From assembly GCF_024298885.1 (NCBI RefSeq), contig NZ_CP101168.1, positions 1 through 64,000 on the forward strand: a DNA stretch of 64,000 nt, given 5' to 3'. Shown one piece after another: positions 31,639 to 41,860 of the stretch. The notes beneath the pieces were generated by a model. It was given only the letters and a program-made list of their open reading frames with translations. It made no database searches and was not told where the DNA came from. Every line of letters begins with the position of its first letter. The stretch's first letter is position 1. A program made the translations under genes and the position numbers. The stretch is from Haloglomus halophilum (GTDB lineage: Archaea > Halobacteriota > Halobacteria > Halobacteriales > Haloarculaceae).

Positions 31639-32832
31639 CTACGGTTCTTCTTCCGTCACGAATTCCGCACAGTCCCCACAGTAGAACCCGTTGTATCCGA
31701 GCTCCTTTTCGATAATATTGTACACCGCAGGCTCACCACAGTCAGTACACCGGCGGGAGGCGTTCTCCGTGTTCAACCTCACGATAACCTCAGCCAGCTT
31801 GTGGTCATGATAGACTGCTCCGTCACGCCACCACCGTTTCCAGGTCTCCTCATCGAACCAGGGCGCGAAAGCCACTTCCGCAGTTCGACGCGATCTCCCT
31901 TCCGTGATATCTGATAGGTAGTCCTCTGCGGGTTCGAATTTCTGTTTCCAAGGGTGCGCGTTCCATAGCGTTGCCGCCATCTGATCGGCAAATACAGGTG
32001 GTAGTGTCGGATGTGGGAGCGGGCCGTGCGACTGTGTGGAGACCAATCCTCGGAGTATCCATCTCGGTACGTCCGACCGGCTGAACAAGCTCTCCCAATC
32101 CTGTGTTCGCCAGATTCTGCGTGCCTGTTCGTCGTGCCACTCCAGTGGCAGCGTCGCAGGGGCCCCTTGCTCATATTTTTTCAGCAACTTATCGACACTC
32201 CGTGATTGCATCAGTTCTCGATAGCTCGCCGGAGCCGATCCCCACTGCGACCGGGGAGGAACTCGCTCTGGCCAGACGGCTTGTCGAGTTCTATGTCTCA
32301 GATCAGTTTCATCCAGTTTGCACTTGTACCGACCGAAGTCGTTCGAATCAAGCCATGCTACTGCGAAATCCTGCGCGACGTAGTCATCTGTCGTCCCTTG
32401 GATATCTTTTGAGACGTTCTTGTGCTGGACTTCGATAGCAAGTCCCTCCCCAAACTGCTCGTCGCGGTCGACGAACCGCGCAGCCACATCGGCATCTCTA
32501 TGTTCCTTTCCAGAAACGGGTGCTTCCAGTCGATACTCTTGACCGAGGAACTCGAGGCGCTCTCCGAATAGTGCTCGAAGTTTCGCTTCGGCGAGGTGCT
32601 TCCAGTGTTTGTGCTCCTCGGATTCCGCGACCGTAATGCAAGCCGACGAACTGCCTCTGCCTCCTTCGCCGTGGCCCATCGCATCAGTGTGTTTGAAATG
32701 AGGAATCGTGCCGTCGGAGGCCTCACGCCATTTCCTGAGCCGGCCGCCGCATTCGGGACATTGTGTGTCCTCTCGGAATGGAACTTCGCTCACGTGCCTT
32801 CGATTCCCCTGGTAGATTCCGAATACTGGCAT
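31639..32832 (-). CDS. CoiA-like nuclease with zinc fingers
   Basis: A 397-aa protein of the competence-protein CoiA type. An N-terminal zinc finger (C25, C28) with the PHFKH motif is followed by a PD-(D/E)XK-like core: ESEEHKHWK helix at 70-78, R112-D113-A-D115 and I-E134-V-Q136-H (CoiA proteins use EVQ rather than ExK). The C-terminus has another zinc knuckle (CTDCGEP and CGDC near 365-390). CoiA-family nucleases act on incoming or recombining DNA. It lies at the right flank of the origin and is transcribed toward it. Start ATG 32832. Confidence 0.75.
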   Translation of the reverse strand: MPVFGIYQGNRRHVSEVPFREDTQCPECGGRLRKWREASDGTIPHFKHTDAMGHGEGGRGSSSACITVAESEEHKHWKHLAEAKLRALFGERLEFLGQEYRLEAPVSGKEHRDADVAARFVDRDEQFGEGLAIEVQHKNVSKDIQGTTDDYVAQDFAVAWLDSNDFGRYKCKLDETDLRHRTRQAVWPERVPPRSQWGSAPASYRELMQSRSVDKLLKKYEQGAPATLPLEWHDEQARRIWRTQDWESLFSRSDVPRWILRGLVSTQSHGPLPHPTLPPVFADQMAATLWNAHPWKQKFEPAEDYLSDITEGRSRRTAEVAFAPWFDEETWKRWWRDGAVYHDHKLAEVIVRLNTENASRRCTDCGEPAVYNIIEKELGYNGFYCGDCAEFVTEEEP

Positions 32833-33061
32833 CGGTCTATCTCCAACGTTCTACTCCGTCTCGGCGCACTTAGCTTCAGTCTACGGCAACCGTAGCGGAA
32901 CTAAAATCGTGCCTCCTGGGCGGAATAATTTTCGCGGCAGTGAGGCGACCAGCGGTGCCGTGGGAAGCCTCATCGGTTACGACGGGGAGGAGGTCACCAG
33001 ACTGTACCCCTCGTTTTCCTGCGGGAATTTAGAAACAATAACGCGGTTACACTGTCCGAGC

Positions 33062-33844
33062 ATGACTGTTCCTTCCTCAAACGAGTCCCCGTTCGATACC
33101 AACGCACCCTCTACCACGTCGCTGTACTCTCCCGTCACCGCCACGAATATCTACCACGCTGTCACCGACCTCGGCTACCCCACCGAGTACGTCACAATCG
33201 TCGCCCGCGCCCTCGATGAATTCCAACTCGCCATCTCGGCTGCCAACAACGGCCACTTCCTCCTCGACCAGCTCGTGCCACAAGCCGAACGCTTCGAGGT
33301 CCTTGATGTCGACCGCGTCACCGGCCGTAACCGCCTCGGGGACCTCCTGTTCTTCAGCGGTCCTTACGCACAAACGATACTCACCGACGCCATCGGAATC
33401 GCCATGCCCGAGTTCGAGGGCCCCGCCACCGGGCACCCCAACCCGATGTCTCCCACCTCGTTCGGCGTCGACGAGATCGACGATCAGCACGAGTCAAGGC
33501 ACGAGTACGACCAGGAGTACGGCGCCGACTACAGCGACGGTGCTGGCGTGAGTGATCTCCCTCGGTACATCCCTGACGGTGCCGACCTCACGTTCGACCG
33601 CTACGACCTCGGCCTCGAAGACTGCTTGCTCCCCGGCATCGATTCGGCCGTGATCCGCGCTGAAGTCCAGCAGATTGCCGAACTCGCGTTTATCTTCTAC
33701 CGGACAGAGCCCGAGTTCATGGAGGAACTCGATCCCATCGTCGCCTGTACCTTCGTCGTTCGGTCGGCTCCCCACGACGACATCGTTATGGCCGAACCCG
33801 GTCCGCGGAGTGTACCGCTTCCTGACGGCACTCGCATTGCCTGA
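33062..33844 (+). CDS. hypothetical haloarchaeal protein
   Basis: A 260-aa acidic protein with no motif I recognise. The ATG at 33062 is chosen because an AT-rich box (AATTTAGAAA, about 33026-33035) is about 30 bp upstream; the longer frame from 32909 is not supported. It has a helical N-terminal half (YHAVTDLGYPTEYVTIVARA), an Asp/Tyr-rich linker near residues 140-175, and a C-terminal part (AEVQQIAELAFIFYRTEPEF) of about 75 residues. It is isolated between the CoiA-like gene and the conjugation region. Confidence 0.6.
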   Translation: MTVPSSNESPFDTNAPSTTSLYSPVTATNIYHAVTDLGYPTEYVTIVARALDEFQLAISAANNGHFLLDQLVPQAERFEVLDVDRVTGRNRLGDLLFFSGPYAQTILTDAIGIAMPEFEGPATGHPNPMSPTSFGVDEIDDQHESRHEYDQEYGADYSDGAGVSDLPRYIPDGADLTFDRYDLGLEDCLLPGIDSAVIRAEVQQIAELAFIFYRTEPEFMEELDPIVACTFVVRSAPHDDIVMAEPGPRSVPLPDGTRIA

Positions 33845-34105
33845 CGCTCCACGACGTAGTCCTCATCATATCAGAACTGAATCGAGGGACTCGGGGTAGA
33901 CCGTACTGTACTCCACTGCGCTGCCGAGGCACAGCGGTGGGGAGAGCCGAGTAGCGGCCGGATAGGCCGGTGCTCGTCCTACATAACACTTGGCCAGTCG
34001 ACTGTAATGTAGGACACTCCCCCACGGCGCCGTCGCTCTCTGCTCAGACCATCTCGACGAGTAGTGCCCCCCGAAATTCCAGTCAGATGGAGACGAAGGG
34101 CGTCA

Positions 34106-35713
34106 CTAGTAGCCGAGTGCCGGGTCGTCATCCGCCTCACCCCGCGCAGCCGTCTCGGGAGATGGGCGACGCTCACCTTCGAGGTCGCTCTCAGAACCAC
34201 TTTCCTCCGCGTCGACGTCGGGGAGGTCGTCCGTCTTCGGCGTTAGATTCGCCGCGAGTTCCTTAAGATCCGCATTCGAGGGGAAGTCCTCACGTGTGAC
34301 CGCCCTCGCATCCCGTTGAGCCGCCCGCCGGCGGGCCTGTGCCACCAAGGAGACGAGATCAGCCCCCGTCAGTCCCTCGGAATGCGTCGCGATTTCGGCG
34401 TACTCATCGCCCGACAGCGACGAAGGGACACCCTTGAGGTTGACGCTCAGGATAGCGTGACGCGCCTCCTCGTCCGGGATACCCACCTCGAAGTGTGCCG
34501 TCAGACGCCCCGGACGGAGAATCGCCCGGTCGATATCTCCCGGCCGGTTCGTCGCCGCCACGACGATGGCCCGCCGGTCTTCCCGCGTGAGTTGTGCAAG
34601 GAACTCGCTCGTGACCTTTCGATCCTCGGCGTGAGCGCTCTTGGCCGTGTGCTCGCGAGCCCCGAAGAGGTGTTCGGCCTCATCGAGGAAGATGATACAT
34701 TCCCCGAGATCGCTGGCCTCGTCGAAAAGCGTCTTGACGTGGTCAGAACTCTCGTTCACCCACATACTCGTGATGTCAGCAGGCGAGAGTTCGACGAACG
34801 GCACGTCCAGCTCGCCAGCAAGTGCCCGCGCGAACATCGTCTTGCCCGTCCCCGGCGGGCCATACAGGAGGACGCCGCGCTCGGGCTCGATGCCGAACCG
34901 TGAGAAGCGGTCGTCACCCGTCCGAGCCGACACCAACGGGTCAACGACCTCATCGGAGAGACCATTTTTCACGTCGGAGTATCCCCCGATATCGTCGAAG
35001 GTCGTGATTGAACGCTCCCAACCGTACATCCGTGACGACAGATCATACTCCGAGGCGGTATCATGCCACTGACCGTGATAGTGATTCGTCGTATGGGTCG
35101 GCCCGCCGATCGTCGTACTCTCCTCGACGACGGAATCATTCGCGCTCGCATTAGCGCTGTTCGAGGACCAAGCTTTGTTCGCAGCGTTGTCCTCTGGGAG
35201 GGAAATCCGTTCACGCTCGAAGCGATTTACGCCATTATCGCGATCTACGTCGATGGCTTCGAGGGCTAGATACGCCCCTCCAGCAATCGTGAGCCCGTAC
35301 AGAGCGGTGAATATGCTGCTGGTCCAGGTCAGAGTGATCCAAGGTAGGATGCTCAATACCAGCATCACAATAGCGACCACGAAGAATCCGGGGAGGGAAG
35401 CTAGCCACCCGGCTGCAATCGGCGGATAGAGGCTTCTTCCAGTAATTTTGCTGATAGCGAAGCAGAGGGGTACTACGATGAGACCAACCGCTATTGCGGC
35501 TCGTATCCCTGCTCCTCTAGGGTCGTACGTAGATAAGGAACTTACCAGCCACCACGTTGCGGGTATAGAAATGAGTACAGACTCGAGGACGCGGCCTATA
35601 GGACCGTACTTGGGGAACCCGTTCCGAGATCGGAGGAGCACGTACCCGAAGTCGGCGATAACGATGATGCCGAGGGAGGTATGGGTAAGTGCGTTGATGA
35701 TATTTGTTGGCAT
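34106..35713 (-). CDS. membrane-anchored AAA+ ATPase
   Basis: A 535-aa protein. The N-terminal 150 residues contain four to five transmembrane helices (for example SLGIIVIADFGYVLL, IAVGLIVVPLCFAI, FFVVAIVMLVLSIL). After a Ser/Asn/Glu linker, residues about 235-470 form a CDC48/FtsH-like AAA+ module: Walker A GPPGTGKT at 285-292, Walker B IIFLDEAEHLF near 343, sensor VVAATNRPGDID and arginine fingers RPGRL. There is no protease domain. The C-terminus is an acidic tail. It lies next to the conjugation operon and may remodel or power a membrane complex; the link to transfer is inference. Confidence 0.8.
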   Translation of the reverse strand: MPTNIINALTHTSLGIIVIADFGYVLLRSRNGFPKYGPIGRVLESVLISIPATWWLVSSLSTYDPRGAGIRAAIAVGLIVVPLCFAISKITGRSLYPPIAAGWLASLPGFFVVAIVMLVLSILPWITLTWTSSIFTALYGLTIAGGAYLALEAIDVDRDNGVNRFERERISLPEDNAANKAWSSNSANASANDSVVEESTTIGGPTHTTNHYHGQWHDTASEYDLSSRMYGWERSITTFDDIGGYSDVKNGLSDEVVDPLVSARTGDDRFSRFGIEPERGVLLYGPPGTGKTMFARALAGELDVPFVELSPADITSMWVNESSDHVKTLFDEASDLGECIIFLDEAEHLFGAREHTAKSAHAEDRKVTSEFLAQLTREDRRAIVVAATNRPGDIDRAILRPGRLTAHFEVGIPDEEARHAILSVNLKGVPSSLSGDEYAEIATHSEGLTGADLVSLVAQARRRAAQRDARAVTREDFPSNADLKELAANLTPKTDDLPDVDAEESGSESDLEGERRPSPETAARGEADDDPALGY

Positions 35714-35958
35714 GAGTCTGTTTAGGTGATGCCGTGGTTTGGTTGGGGGGTAGTTCTCGAGTCTCTGTCCCGCACCGTGTCGATGGGCTTGTGACCCCGA
35801 GATTCGGGGTATCTCTCCCTATTAGGCTGGTACTCGTATTTAACATCTCGCGCTACAGCGGCGGAAGAGCCTGCGCCGAGAGCCGGAGAACGACCACCAG
35901 AGATGTCGCCTCACCCAGGGGTTCCCTGTGATATCACTCCTGCTCCGATTAGACGCGT

Positions 35959-37893
35959 CTAGAGATTCCCTCCCTCCGAATTCTCGGTCCCGAGGTTGTT
36001 ACTCTTGGGTGCCTGTCCAGCAGTCGCCATCCCGAACTCCGAGAATTGGCGGTTCTGGTTCGGACTCTCTTTCGGCCCGTTTGAGCCGATCATCGGCTGC
36101 CCAATTCGGCGGCCCATCGAGTACGCGAGGTAGGAGTTCCCGCCGACTCCGCCGACTATCGCGGCCGCACCGGTCTTGGTCGCGAACTTCCCGGCCCTCG
36201 CCGTGCCACCAACACCCTTCCTGCCGACGGCCTTTCCAACGCCTGCCCGGCGCTTCTGCGAGGAAATTTTCGAGACGGCAGCCTCAGACTCTTCGACGCG
36301 CTGGCCAGCGTCCTGCTGCTGGGCCTTCGCCTGCTTGTACTTCTGTGTGAGGTTGACCGTTCGAGGCACACCGTCCGTCCCCATGTACGACATCTTCTTG
36401 TGGAGGGTGTCGGGGTCGGTCTTGAATTTCGGCGTCTGGCTTTCCATCGGCTCGGAATCGAGGAAACTCTGCTTTTTCGCCTCAGCCATCTCCATCTGGT
36501 CGGAGCCCATCGCGTTCTGGATGAACTTGGCCTGCGAACGGGCCGCCTGTTCGTCCGTCTGCGCTGCGGCGAGATTGGACTGTGCCTCGTCCAGCTTCTG
36601 GGACGTCCCGACATGGTCGATACGGTGTGCCGCCGCTTGGTGAACACCCTGCTTCACCCTGCCGGCAGTGTCTTTCGCACGCGTCGTTAGGCGGCTCGAG
36701 AGCCCCGACCCGCCAACGCCGACGTTCGCGCTTCCCGCACTCCCCGCGCTCGCACCCGCGCCGGCGCTCGAGTCCGAGCCGGAGGCCGCTGCACCGCCAG
36801 CCGTGCTTCCACCGGACCCGCCGGCAGCAGCACCGCCCCCGGACCCGCTAGCTGCGCCACCGGATGCCGCTCCACCGCCACCGACCGCACCGGCGACCGC
36901 GCCACCGACCGCCGCCGTGACAGCCATCGTCGCGACGGCCGCCGCCTCGCCCGCCCCGATGGGCTTGCCAGCCCACGAGATAAGCTTCCAGATCGTCACG
37001 ATGAGCAGCACCGGGAAGATGAGCATCAGTGCGAGCTCGGCGAAAATGAGGCCAACCTCGCCCGCCGCGTTCTGGATCTGCCCGGCCGCCGTGTCGGAAC
37101 TCCCGCCTGTCGCCTGGAGGATCGCCCCATGCTCGATGACCTGGAAGGTCAACACGAGGATGGCGATAATCGGTCCGGCTAACAGCGAGAAGACGCCCAT
37201 CCGCATGTACGTTGCCCCGACACTCCCGACCGACTTGAACGGGCCGCGCCCCACGAACCAGACCACCGCGAAGAATGGCGTCCCGACGTAGGCCATCCAG
37301 ATCATGAACCAGCGCAGCAACAGGAAAAACAACGCCAGCAGCAGCGCTAGGACTGACAGAATCGCCGCGATAATCGATACGATGAACTTCAGCGCAAACG
37401 TCGGCGCTTCCTTAGCCGCACCCAGAAGCCCGTTCCCGTATCCGTAGTTGACTTCGCCCGCACCGGGATCGAGATCTAGGATAGCGACCGTGACGGCGTT
37501 TGTCGCGTCAATCGCGAAGCCCCAGGCTGGCTGGGACACACCGATGAGCAACAAGACCATTACCGTTCGGACGACGAGCTCCATCAGCCCGGATTCGCGG
37601 TCCTCACTGAACGGCCACGCGATAAGCGCGAGCGCAATCATGATTGGGAGCAAGACCAACGATATCTCGAACATCCCCGTCCACGCCTCACCCGCAGATG
37701 CGGATCCGTACGGGTTCGGGACTTTCAGCAGACCCTCGATGAGTTTGTCCGTGAGTGATGTCGAGAGGCCATCCGCGGCTCCTCCAAGCGTCTCAGTAAA
37801 CCATCCCCAGATGGCTTCCGCGACCGAGTCGGGCCACCCCCCTGCTAACTGCAGCGGCGTAACCGCGAGCAGTACTGCGAGACTGAGTGCCAT
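35959..37893 (-). CDS. VirB6/TrbL-like polytopic conjugation protein
   Basis: A 644-aa integral membrane protein with an N-terminal hydrophobic start and about six to seven transmembrane helices within residues 1-335. A Gly/Ala/Ser-rich linker follows (about 335-400), then a soluble, partly coiled-coil region (about 410-560) and a short hydrophobic stretch near 575-600. This layout matches VirB6/TrbL channel proteins of type IV secretion systems. Its start overlaps the stop of the VirB4-like gene by one base, so it is the distal gene of the operon running from 43525. Confidence 0.75.
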   Translation of the reverse strand: MALSLAVLLAVTPLQLAGGWPDSVAEAIWGWFTETLGGAADGLSTSLTDKLIEGLLKVPNPYGSASAGEAWTGMFEISLVLLPIMIALALIAWPFSEDRESGLMELVVRTVMVLLLIGVSQPAWGFAIDATNAVTVAILDLDPGAGEVNYGYGNGLLGAAKEAPTFALKFIVSIIAAILSVLALLLALFFLLLRWFMIWMAYVGTPFFAVVWFVGRGPFKSVGSVGATYMRMGVFSLLAGPIIAILVLTFQVIEHGAILQATGGSSDTAAGQIQNAAGEVGLIFAELALMLIFPVLLIVTIWKLISWAGKPIGAGEAAAVATMAVTAAVGGAVAGAVGGGGAASGGAASGSGGGAAAGGSGGSTAGGAAASGSDSSAGAGASAGSAGSANVGVGGSGLSSRLTTRAKDTAGRVKQGVHQAAAHRIDHVGTSQKLDEAQSNLAAAQTDEQAARSQAKFIQNAMGSDQMEMAEAKKQSFLDSEPMESQTPKFKTDPDTLHKKMSYMGTDGVPRTVNLTQKYKQAKAQQQDAGQRVEESEAAVSKISSQKRRAGVGKAVGRKGVGGTARAGKFATKTGAAAIVGGVGGNSYLAYSMGRRIGQPMIGSNGPKESPNQNRQFSEFGMATAGQAPKSNNLGTENSEGGNL

Positions 37894-40238
37894 CAGCGAT
37901 CACCAGACCCCGATGCTGGGACATCCGACGCGGAGTCACCACCCATCGTGGTCTCCGGCGACGGCTCCGGCCGCTCTCGGTCGCGTGCGAATTCCTTCGA
38001 GAGCTCCATGTCCAACTCGCGGTTCGTAATATCCGGCATATCCGTCAGCGTCAGCTCAGAATCACCGGGCAACCCACCCGCGTCCCCCTCGGCAGGGCGA
38101 GGTGCACCGACACCCTCCATCTCCTCGATGAAGTCCCACGGGTCGAGGTCGTTGTCGATCATGTAGTGCTCGAACTCACCCGAGTGAACCTCGAGGCGAC
38201 GACGACCGTGCTTCGTCGTCGAGAGCAGACAGCCCGAGTACCCCGATTCCTGTCCACGCGGTGCGGACTGGAGGTACTTCACCTCTGCCGGCGAGAGGTC
38301 GAAATACTCCTTCGTCGCGTCCGAGACGGACTGCGCGTAGAACAGCATCTTGATGTCACAGTTCTCGTAAATCTCGCGGCGCGCGTCCGTCCGCAGGAAC
38401 TCGTGTGCGGTCTGACTCATCAGCGTCAGGCCCGCGTCGTAGTGGCGAGCGTGGCGGATGAAGAGGTTGATCAGGTCCCTCGTGGACTCGCGACCCAGGA
38501 GATAGTGCGCCTCGTCGAACGTGACATCGAAACGGTTCGGCGAACGCTTCGCTTCGAGGTACGCCCACTGCAACATCGCGTGGAGGATGAGCGGCATCTC
38601 GCCCGTGTCTGCGAACGAACTCATGTCCATCACGACCAGCCGCGAGTTCAGTTCGAGGTTCGTCTGCCCGTTCAGGTTGTGGTTGATACCCCCTGGTTTG
38701 AACGACTCGAATTTCGGTTCAAGCGCCCGTGCAACCTCTTGATGCTTCTCCGACGGCGTGAACACCGCCATCGGGACCGAGATGTGCGTCTCCGTCAGCG
38801 GCTCACCCTCCTCCGAGAGGATGCCCATAGCTTGGAAATGATCGAGCTCAGCCTCGTCGACGAGGCCCTCCTCGAGCGCGGGCATGAATCCACCGTGGGT
38901 GATGACCTGGACGCCCCGGATGAGGTCGTCGATGGTGGGCGACTCGTTCGCGTACGACTCATACTCGCCGAGGACGATCCCCTTCGAGAGATACGCGTAA
39001 TGCGTCGCCTGAATCAACATCCCCTCTTCCGCAGCGGGGAGGCCCCCCCGGTCTTCGTAGTGCGTATTCAGCATCTCCACGACCGAGCGAACCGTCAGTG
39101 GGTAGGTGTCCTCGGATGCGCCCGCCTCGCCCGACGGTGGCGAGATATCCATCGGGTTCACCTTCTGTGCCCCACCGAAGCGGATGACCTCTCCACCGAG
39201 TTTCTTCGCGAAGAACGGGTAGTCGTCACCCGCTGGGTCGAACAGGATACACTGAACCGTCGGGTCGGCGAGAAGCCGGCGATAGATTTCGAGCTTCCGG
39301 GCGTAGGACTTCCCCGACCCCGTCTTGCCCGAGATGACCATCCCGAACCCGGAGTGGGCGTAGCGGTCGATGATGACCGGCCGCGAGGTGTCGTCGAAGC
39401 CCATCATGATGCCGTCCGCGTCGTATATCGGTGGCTCGACGAGGTTGAATAGCGTCGCCAGCGCCTCCAACTGGATCGGGTGGACGTTCTTGACTGTGTC
39501 CGTCGCTAGCGGCACGATGGTTCCGTTCCCCTCGATTTGCTGGTGGTGGAGGACCGTCGTTTCGACGTCCTGCTCCGCAAGGATGGTATCGACGCGCTCA
39601 CGCATTTCCTCGAGTTCCTCGTGGGAGTCCGCGATCAACTCCATGTAAATCGCGATATCGTACACCTTCGTCGTCCCCCGAATCACGTCTTGAAGGATAC
39701 GCAGGAGGTCGTCGCGTTCGAGTTCGTCCTGCTGGGTGTCCGTCCGTCCCTTCCGGCTCTTGAGTGTGAGCGCGGTCGTCGTCTGCGTGTAGCGCCGCTG
39801 GAGTTGCTGGCGCGTCTTTGCAGCGTTGCGCGGCGTGATGTGCAGCGAGAGCCGCAGGTCGACGTCAGCGATGGTCAGCGGGACCAACCATCCGAGGTTC
39901 ACCTTCCGAGGGAACCCCGTGACGGTCAGAATCTGCGTGATCTTCTCCTCGCGAATCTGGAACGTCGGGTGGCGCTCCATCGCGCGTGGTGCGACGAGTT
40001 TCTTGTCCAGTTTCTCGCGCTCTTCGAGCGACTCGACGGCCGAGATAAGCGGCACCTCATCGGCCTGCAGTTGGTAGGCCGCCCACTCGATGTTCTTCCG
40101 TGTCGCGTCCCGGTTGAGGAGGTCCAGGTACTTGAGCGCGAGCTGGGTCTCCTCGCCGGAGAGGTCGTCGATCGGGATGCGTTCAGTGGTATCTTCTTCA
40201 GTACCGTTTCGGTCGAGGAGTTTGTGGAGGGGATTCAT
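37893..40238 (-). CDS. virB4: VirB4-like conjugation ATPase
   Basis: A 781-aa ATPase that powers the mating-pair apparatus. Walker A GKTGSGKS is at residues 304-311, Walker B FDEAHYLL near 569, and the motif RHYDAGLTLMSQTAHEFL follows. The N-terminal 280 residues match the VirB4/TraC fold (RKVNLGWLVPLTIADVDLRL). The C-terminal 70 residues are acidic. It overlaps the upstream gene by ATGA and the VirB6-like gene by one base. This is the signature gene that identifies the region as a conjugation system. Confidence 0.9.
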   Translation of the reverse strand: MNPLHKLLDRNGTEEDTTERIPIDDLSGEETQLALKYLDLLNRDATRKNIEWAAYQLQADEVPLISAVESLEEREKLDKKLVAPRAMERHPTFQIREEKITQILTVTGFPRKVNLGWLVPLTIADVDLRLSLHITPRNAAKTRQQLQRRYTQTTTALTLKSRKGRTDTQQDELERDDLLRILQDVIRGTTKVYDIAIYMELIADSHEELEEMRERVDTILAEQDVETTVLHHQQIEGNGTIVPLATDTVKNVHPIQLEALATLFNLVEPPIYDADGIMMGFDDTSRPVIIDRYAHSGFGMVISGKTGSGKSYARKLEIYRRLLADPTVQCILFDPAGDDYPFFAKKLGGEVIRFGGAQKVNPMDISPPSGEAGASEDTYPLTVRSVVEMLNTHYEDRGGLPAAEEGMLIQATHYAYLSKGIVLGEYESYANESPTIDDLIRGVQVITHGGFMPALEEGLVDEAELDHFQAMGILSEEGEPLTETHISVPMAVFTPSEKHQEVARALEPKFESFKPGGINHNLNGQTNLELNSRLVVMDMSSFADTGEMPLILHAMLQWAYLEAKRSPNRFDVTFDEAHYLLGRESTRDLINLFIRHARHYDAGLTLMSQTAHEFLRTDARREIYENCDIKMLFYAQSVSDATKEYFDLSPAEVKYLQSAPRGQESGYSGCLLSTTKHGRRRLEVHSGEFEHYMIDNDLDPWDFIEEMEGVGAPRPAEGDAGGLPGDSELTLTDMPDITNRELDMELSKEFARDRERPEPSPETTMGGDSASDVPASGSGDR

Positions 40239-41860
40239 TGTTCGGCCTCGGTTCGCTCGCCGACCGTCTCCGATTCCGCCGACGCGAGCGAGTCGTCGTC
40301 AACCGCGTGATTGTCACCGTCACCGGGGCGGTCACCACCGGCTTCAGCAGCGGTCGGGCTGGCATCGTTCTGTTCATCGACACCCGTCTCGGCATTGCCT
40401 TCCGACCCAGCCGTAGTAGGCCCACCGTCCGTAAGCACATCCGCGTCAGCGTCGAGGGCAGCGTTGAGGTCGGGGTCAACCGTGGCGAGACTCGAGAGAT
40501 CGATCTTCTGCCGCGAGCGCACCGCGAGGACGACCGCCACGAGCAGGGCGAAAATCCCCGCCGCGTACACTTCGACCGTGAGCGTCGTGATGGACGCGTT
40601 CGAGTCCCAATCGTAAGGATACGCCGCGAGGAACAGGCTGATTGCACAGCCAGCGATTGCGAGCCCCGCGACTGCGAGCCCCTTCGTCTTCCGCCCCGAC
40701 GGGAAGAGTACGACGAGACTCAACAGGAACACCGGGAGACTCGCCGCACCCGTCGCGAACGACGCCGTCCGAGCCAGCCAGTAGATTTCCGTCCTCCGTT
40801 CGATGGACTCCATCGACCAGACGAACCCGCCGAGTGCCCCGCCCCCGAGCGCGAACCCGAGGAGCCCGAGGAAGACGCCGGCGAAAATCGACCGAGGAAC
40901 CACCGGGCGTGGACCGTGGCCTACCGGCCCGATATTCCGTACATACCAGCGAAGGATACGCGACTTCGAGATGCGCTCGACGAAATCCGGGTGGGCGTAC
41001 CCACCATCGCCGACCGGCGCGAGTGGTTCGGCCTCCGGCTCGGGCGTACTCTCTGGATACTCGTGCGAGACGCGGTCGAACTCGAACTCGCCATCCTCGT
41101 TCGTTTCGGCCTGTGTCGCTTCTTCGACGTTGTACGCCTCATCAGCGACCGCTTGGACGTTCTCGCTCGGAGTCGTGTAGTTCCCCTGTGTGAACGAAAT
41201 CGGCGGCTTTTCGCCGTGGTACACTTCGTAGAGGACCTCGAGAACGGCCGGGCGGGTGTCGAGAATCTCGGTTTTCACCTGCGTCTGTGGGAGTTTCGAG
41301 GCAACACGCTGGGCGCGGGCCTTCACTTCCTCGATGCATGCGGCCTCGTTCTCGGCCTCGATATCGTTCCCTCCGGGAAGGAACCCGCGAATCTGGGTCA
41401 CAAGCCCATCATCAGCGTCCTCGTCCTTTGCGACGGAGACGGCAACGTAGAAGTCACGGTCGCGGATCTCGGCTACCTCGACGACGTTCCGGAGCCACTG
41501 TGCGTGGTATTTCCGGCCATAGTCGAGCAACGGTGATTCATCAAGCTCGTCGCTCTCGATGTCGCCATCTCCCGACCCGATGAGTGGGCGTTCGATGTTC
41601 TCGAATCGCTCGAGGTACGGTTCCGGGTCGTACGAAGTGGTCACTGAGAGGATTTGCGTGGGAAACTGAACCCCACGCAGGAACGTCATAAACGAGTGGT
41701 AGAGGCTCTCCTGGTGCTCTTCAGAGAGGATGAGCCACTCCCGTGGTTGCACCCGGACGAGCATGGCATAGGTCGTAGGCGTTTCAACGACGCCCCCGTC
41801 ACGGACGTTCTTGAAGTCCATGAGATCCAGCGTCGAACCGGCGTCTTCGTAGTCAGTCAT
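40235..41860 (-). CDS. VirB4-N/TraC-like membrane component of the conjugation apparatus
   Basis: A 541-aa protein. Residues 1-230 resemble the N-terminal domain of VirB4/TraC proteins (YAMLVRVQPREWLILSEEHQ, FLRGVQFPTQILSVTTSYDP) but lack the ATPase half. Residues about 325-450 hold four transmembrane helices, and the last 90 residues are an acidic tail. In archaeal systems this domain is commonly split from the ATPase and encoded just upstream of it, as here (ATGA overlap). It is probably the inner-membrane anchor of VirB4. Confidence 0.7.
   Translation of the reverse strand: MTDYEDAGSTLDLMDFKNVRDGGVVETPTTYAMLVRVQPREWLILSEEHQESLYHSFMTFLRGVQFPTQILSVTTSYDPEPYLERFENIERPLIGSGDGDIESDELDESPLLDYGRKYHAQWLRNVVEVAEIRDRDFYVAVSVAKDEDADDGLVTQIRGFLPGGNDIEAENEAACIEEVKARAQRVASKLPQTQVKTEILDTRPAVLEVLYEVYHGEKPPISFTQGNYTTPSENVQAVADEAYNVEEATQAETNEDGEFEFDRVSHEYPESTPEPEAEPLAPVGDGGYAHPDFVERISKSRILRWYVRNIGPVGHGPRPVVPRSIFAGVFLGLLGFALGGGALGGFVWSMESIERRTEIYWLARTASFATGAASLPVFLLSLVVLFPSGRKTKGLAVAGLAIAGCAISLFLAAYPYDWDSNASITTLTVEVYAAGIFALLVAVVLAVRSRQKIDLSSLATVDPDLNAALDADADVLTDGGPTTAGSEGNAETGVDEQNDASPTAAEAGGDRPGDGDNHAVDDDSLASAESETVGERTEAEQ

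Noticed and set aside
37887-39452. Long plus-strand open frame opposite the VirB4 gene
   Set aside because: It lies entirely antisense to a gene with clear Walker motifs; GC-rich halophile DNA commonly yields such mirror frames, and its translation is Arg-rich without motifs.
40238-41536. Plus-strand open frame of over 400 codons opposite the VirB4-N-like gene
   Set aside because: Antisense shadow of a coupled operon gene; no start signals and no recognisable domain.
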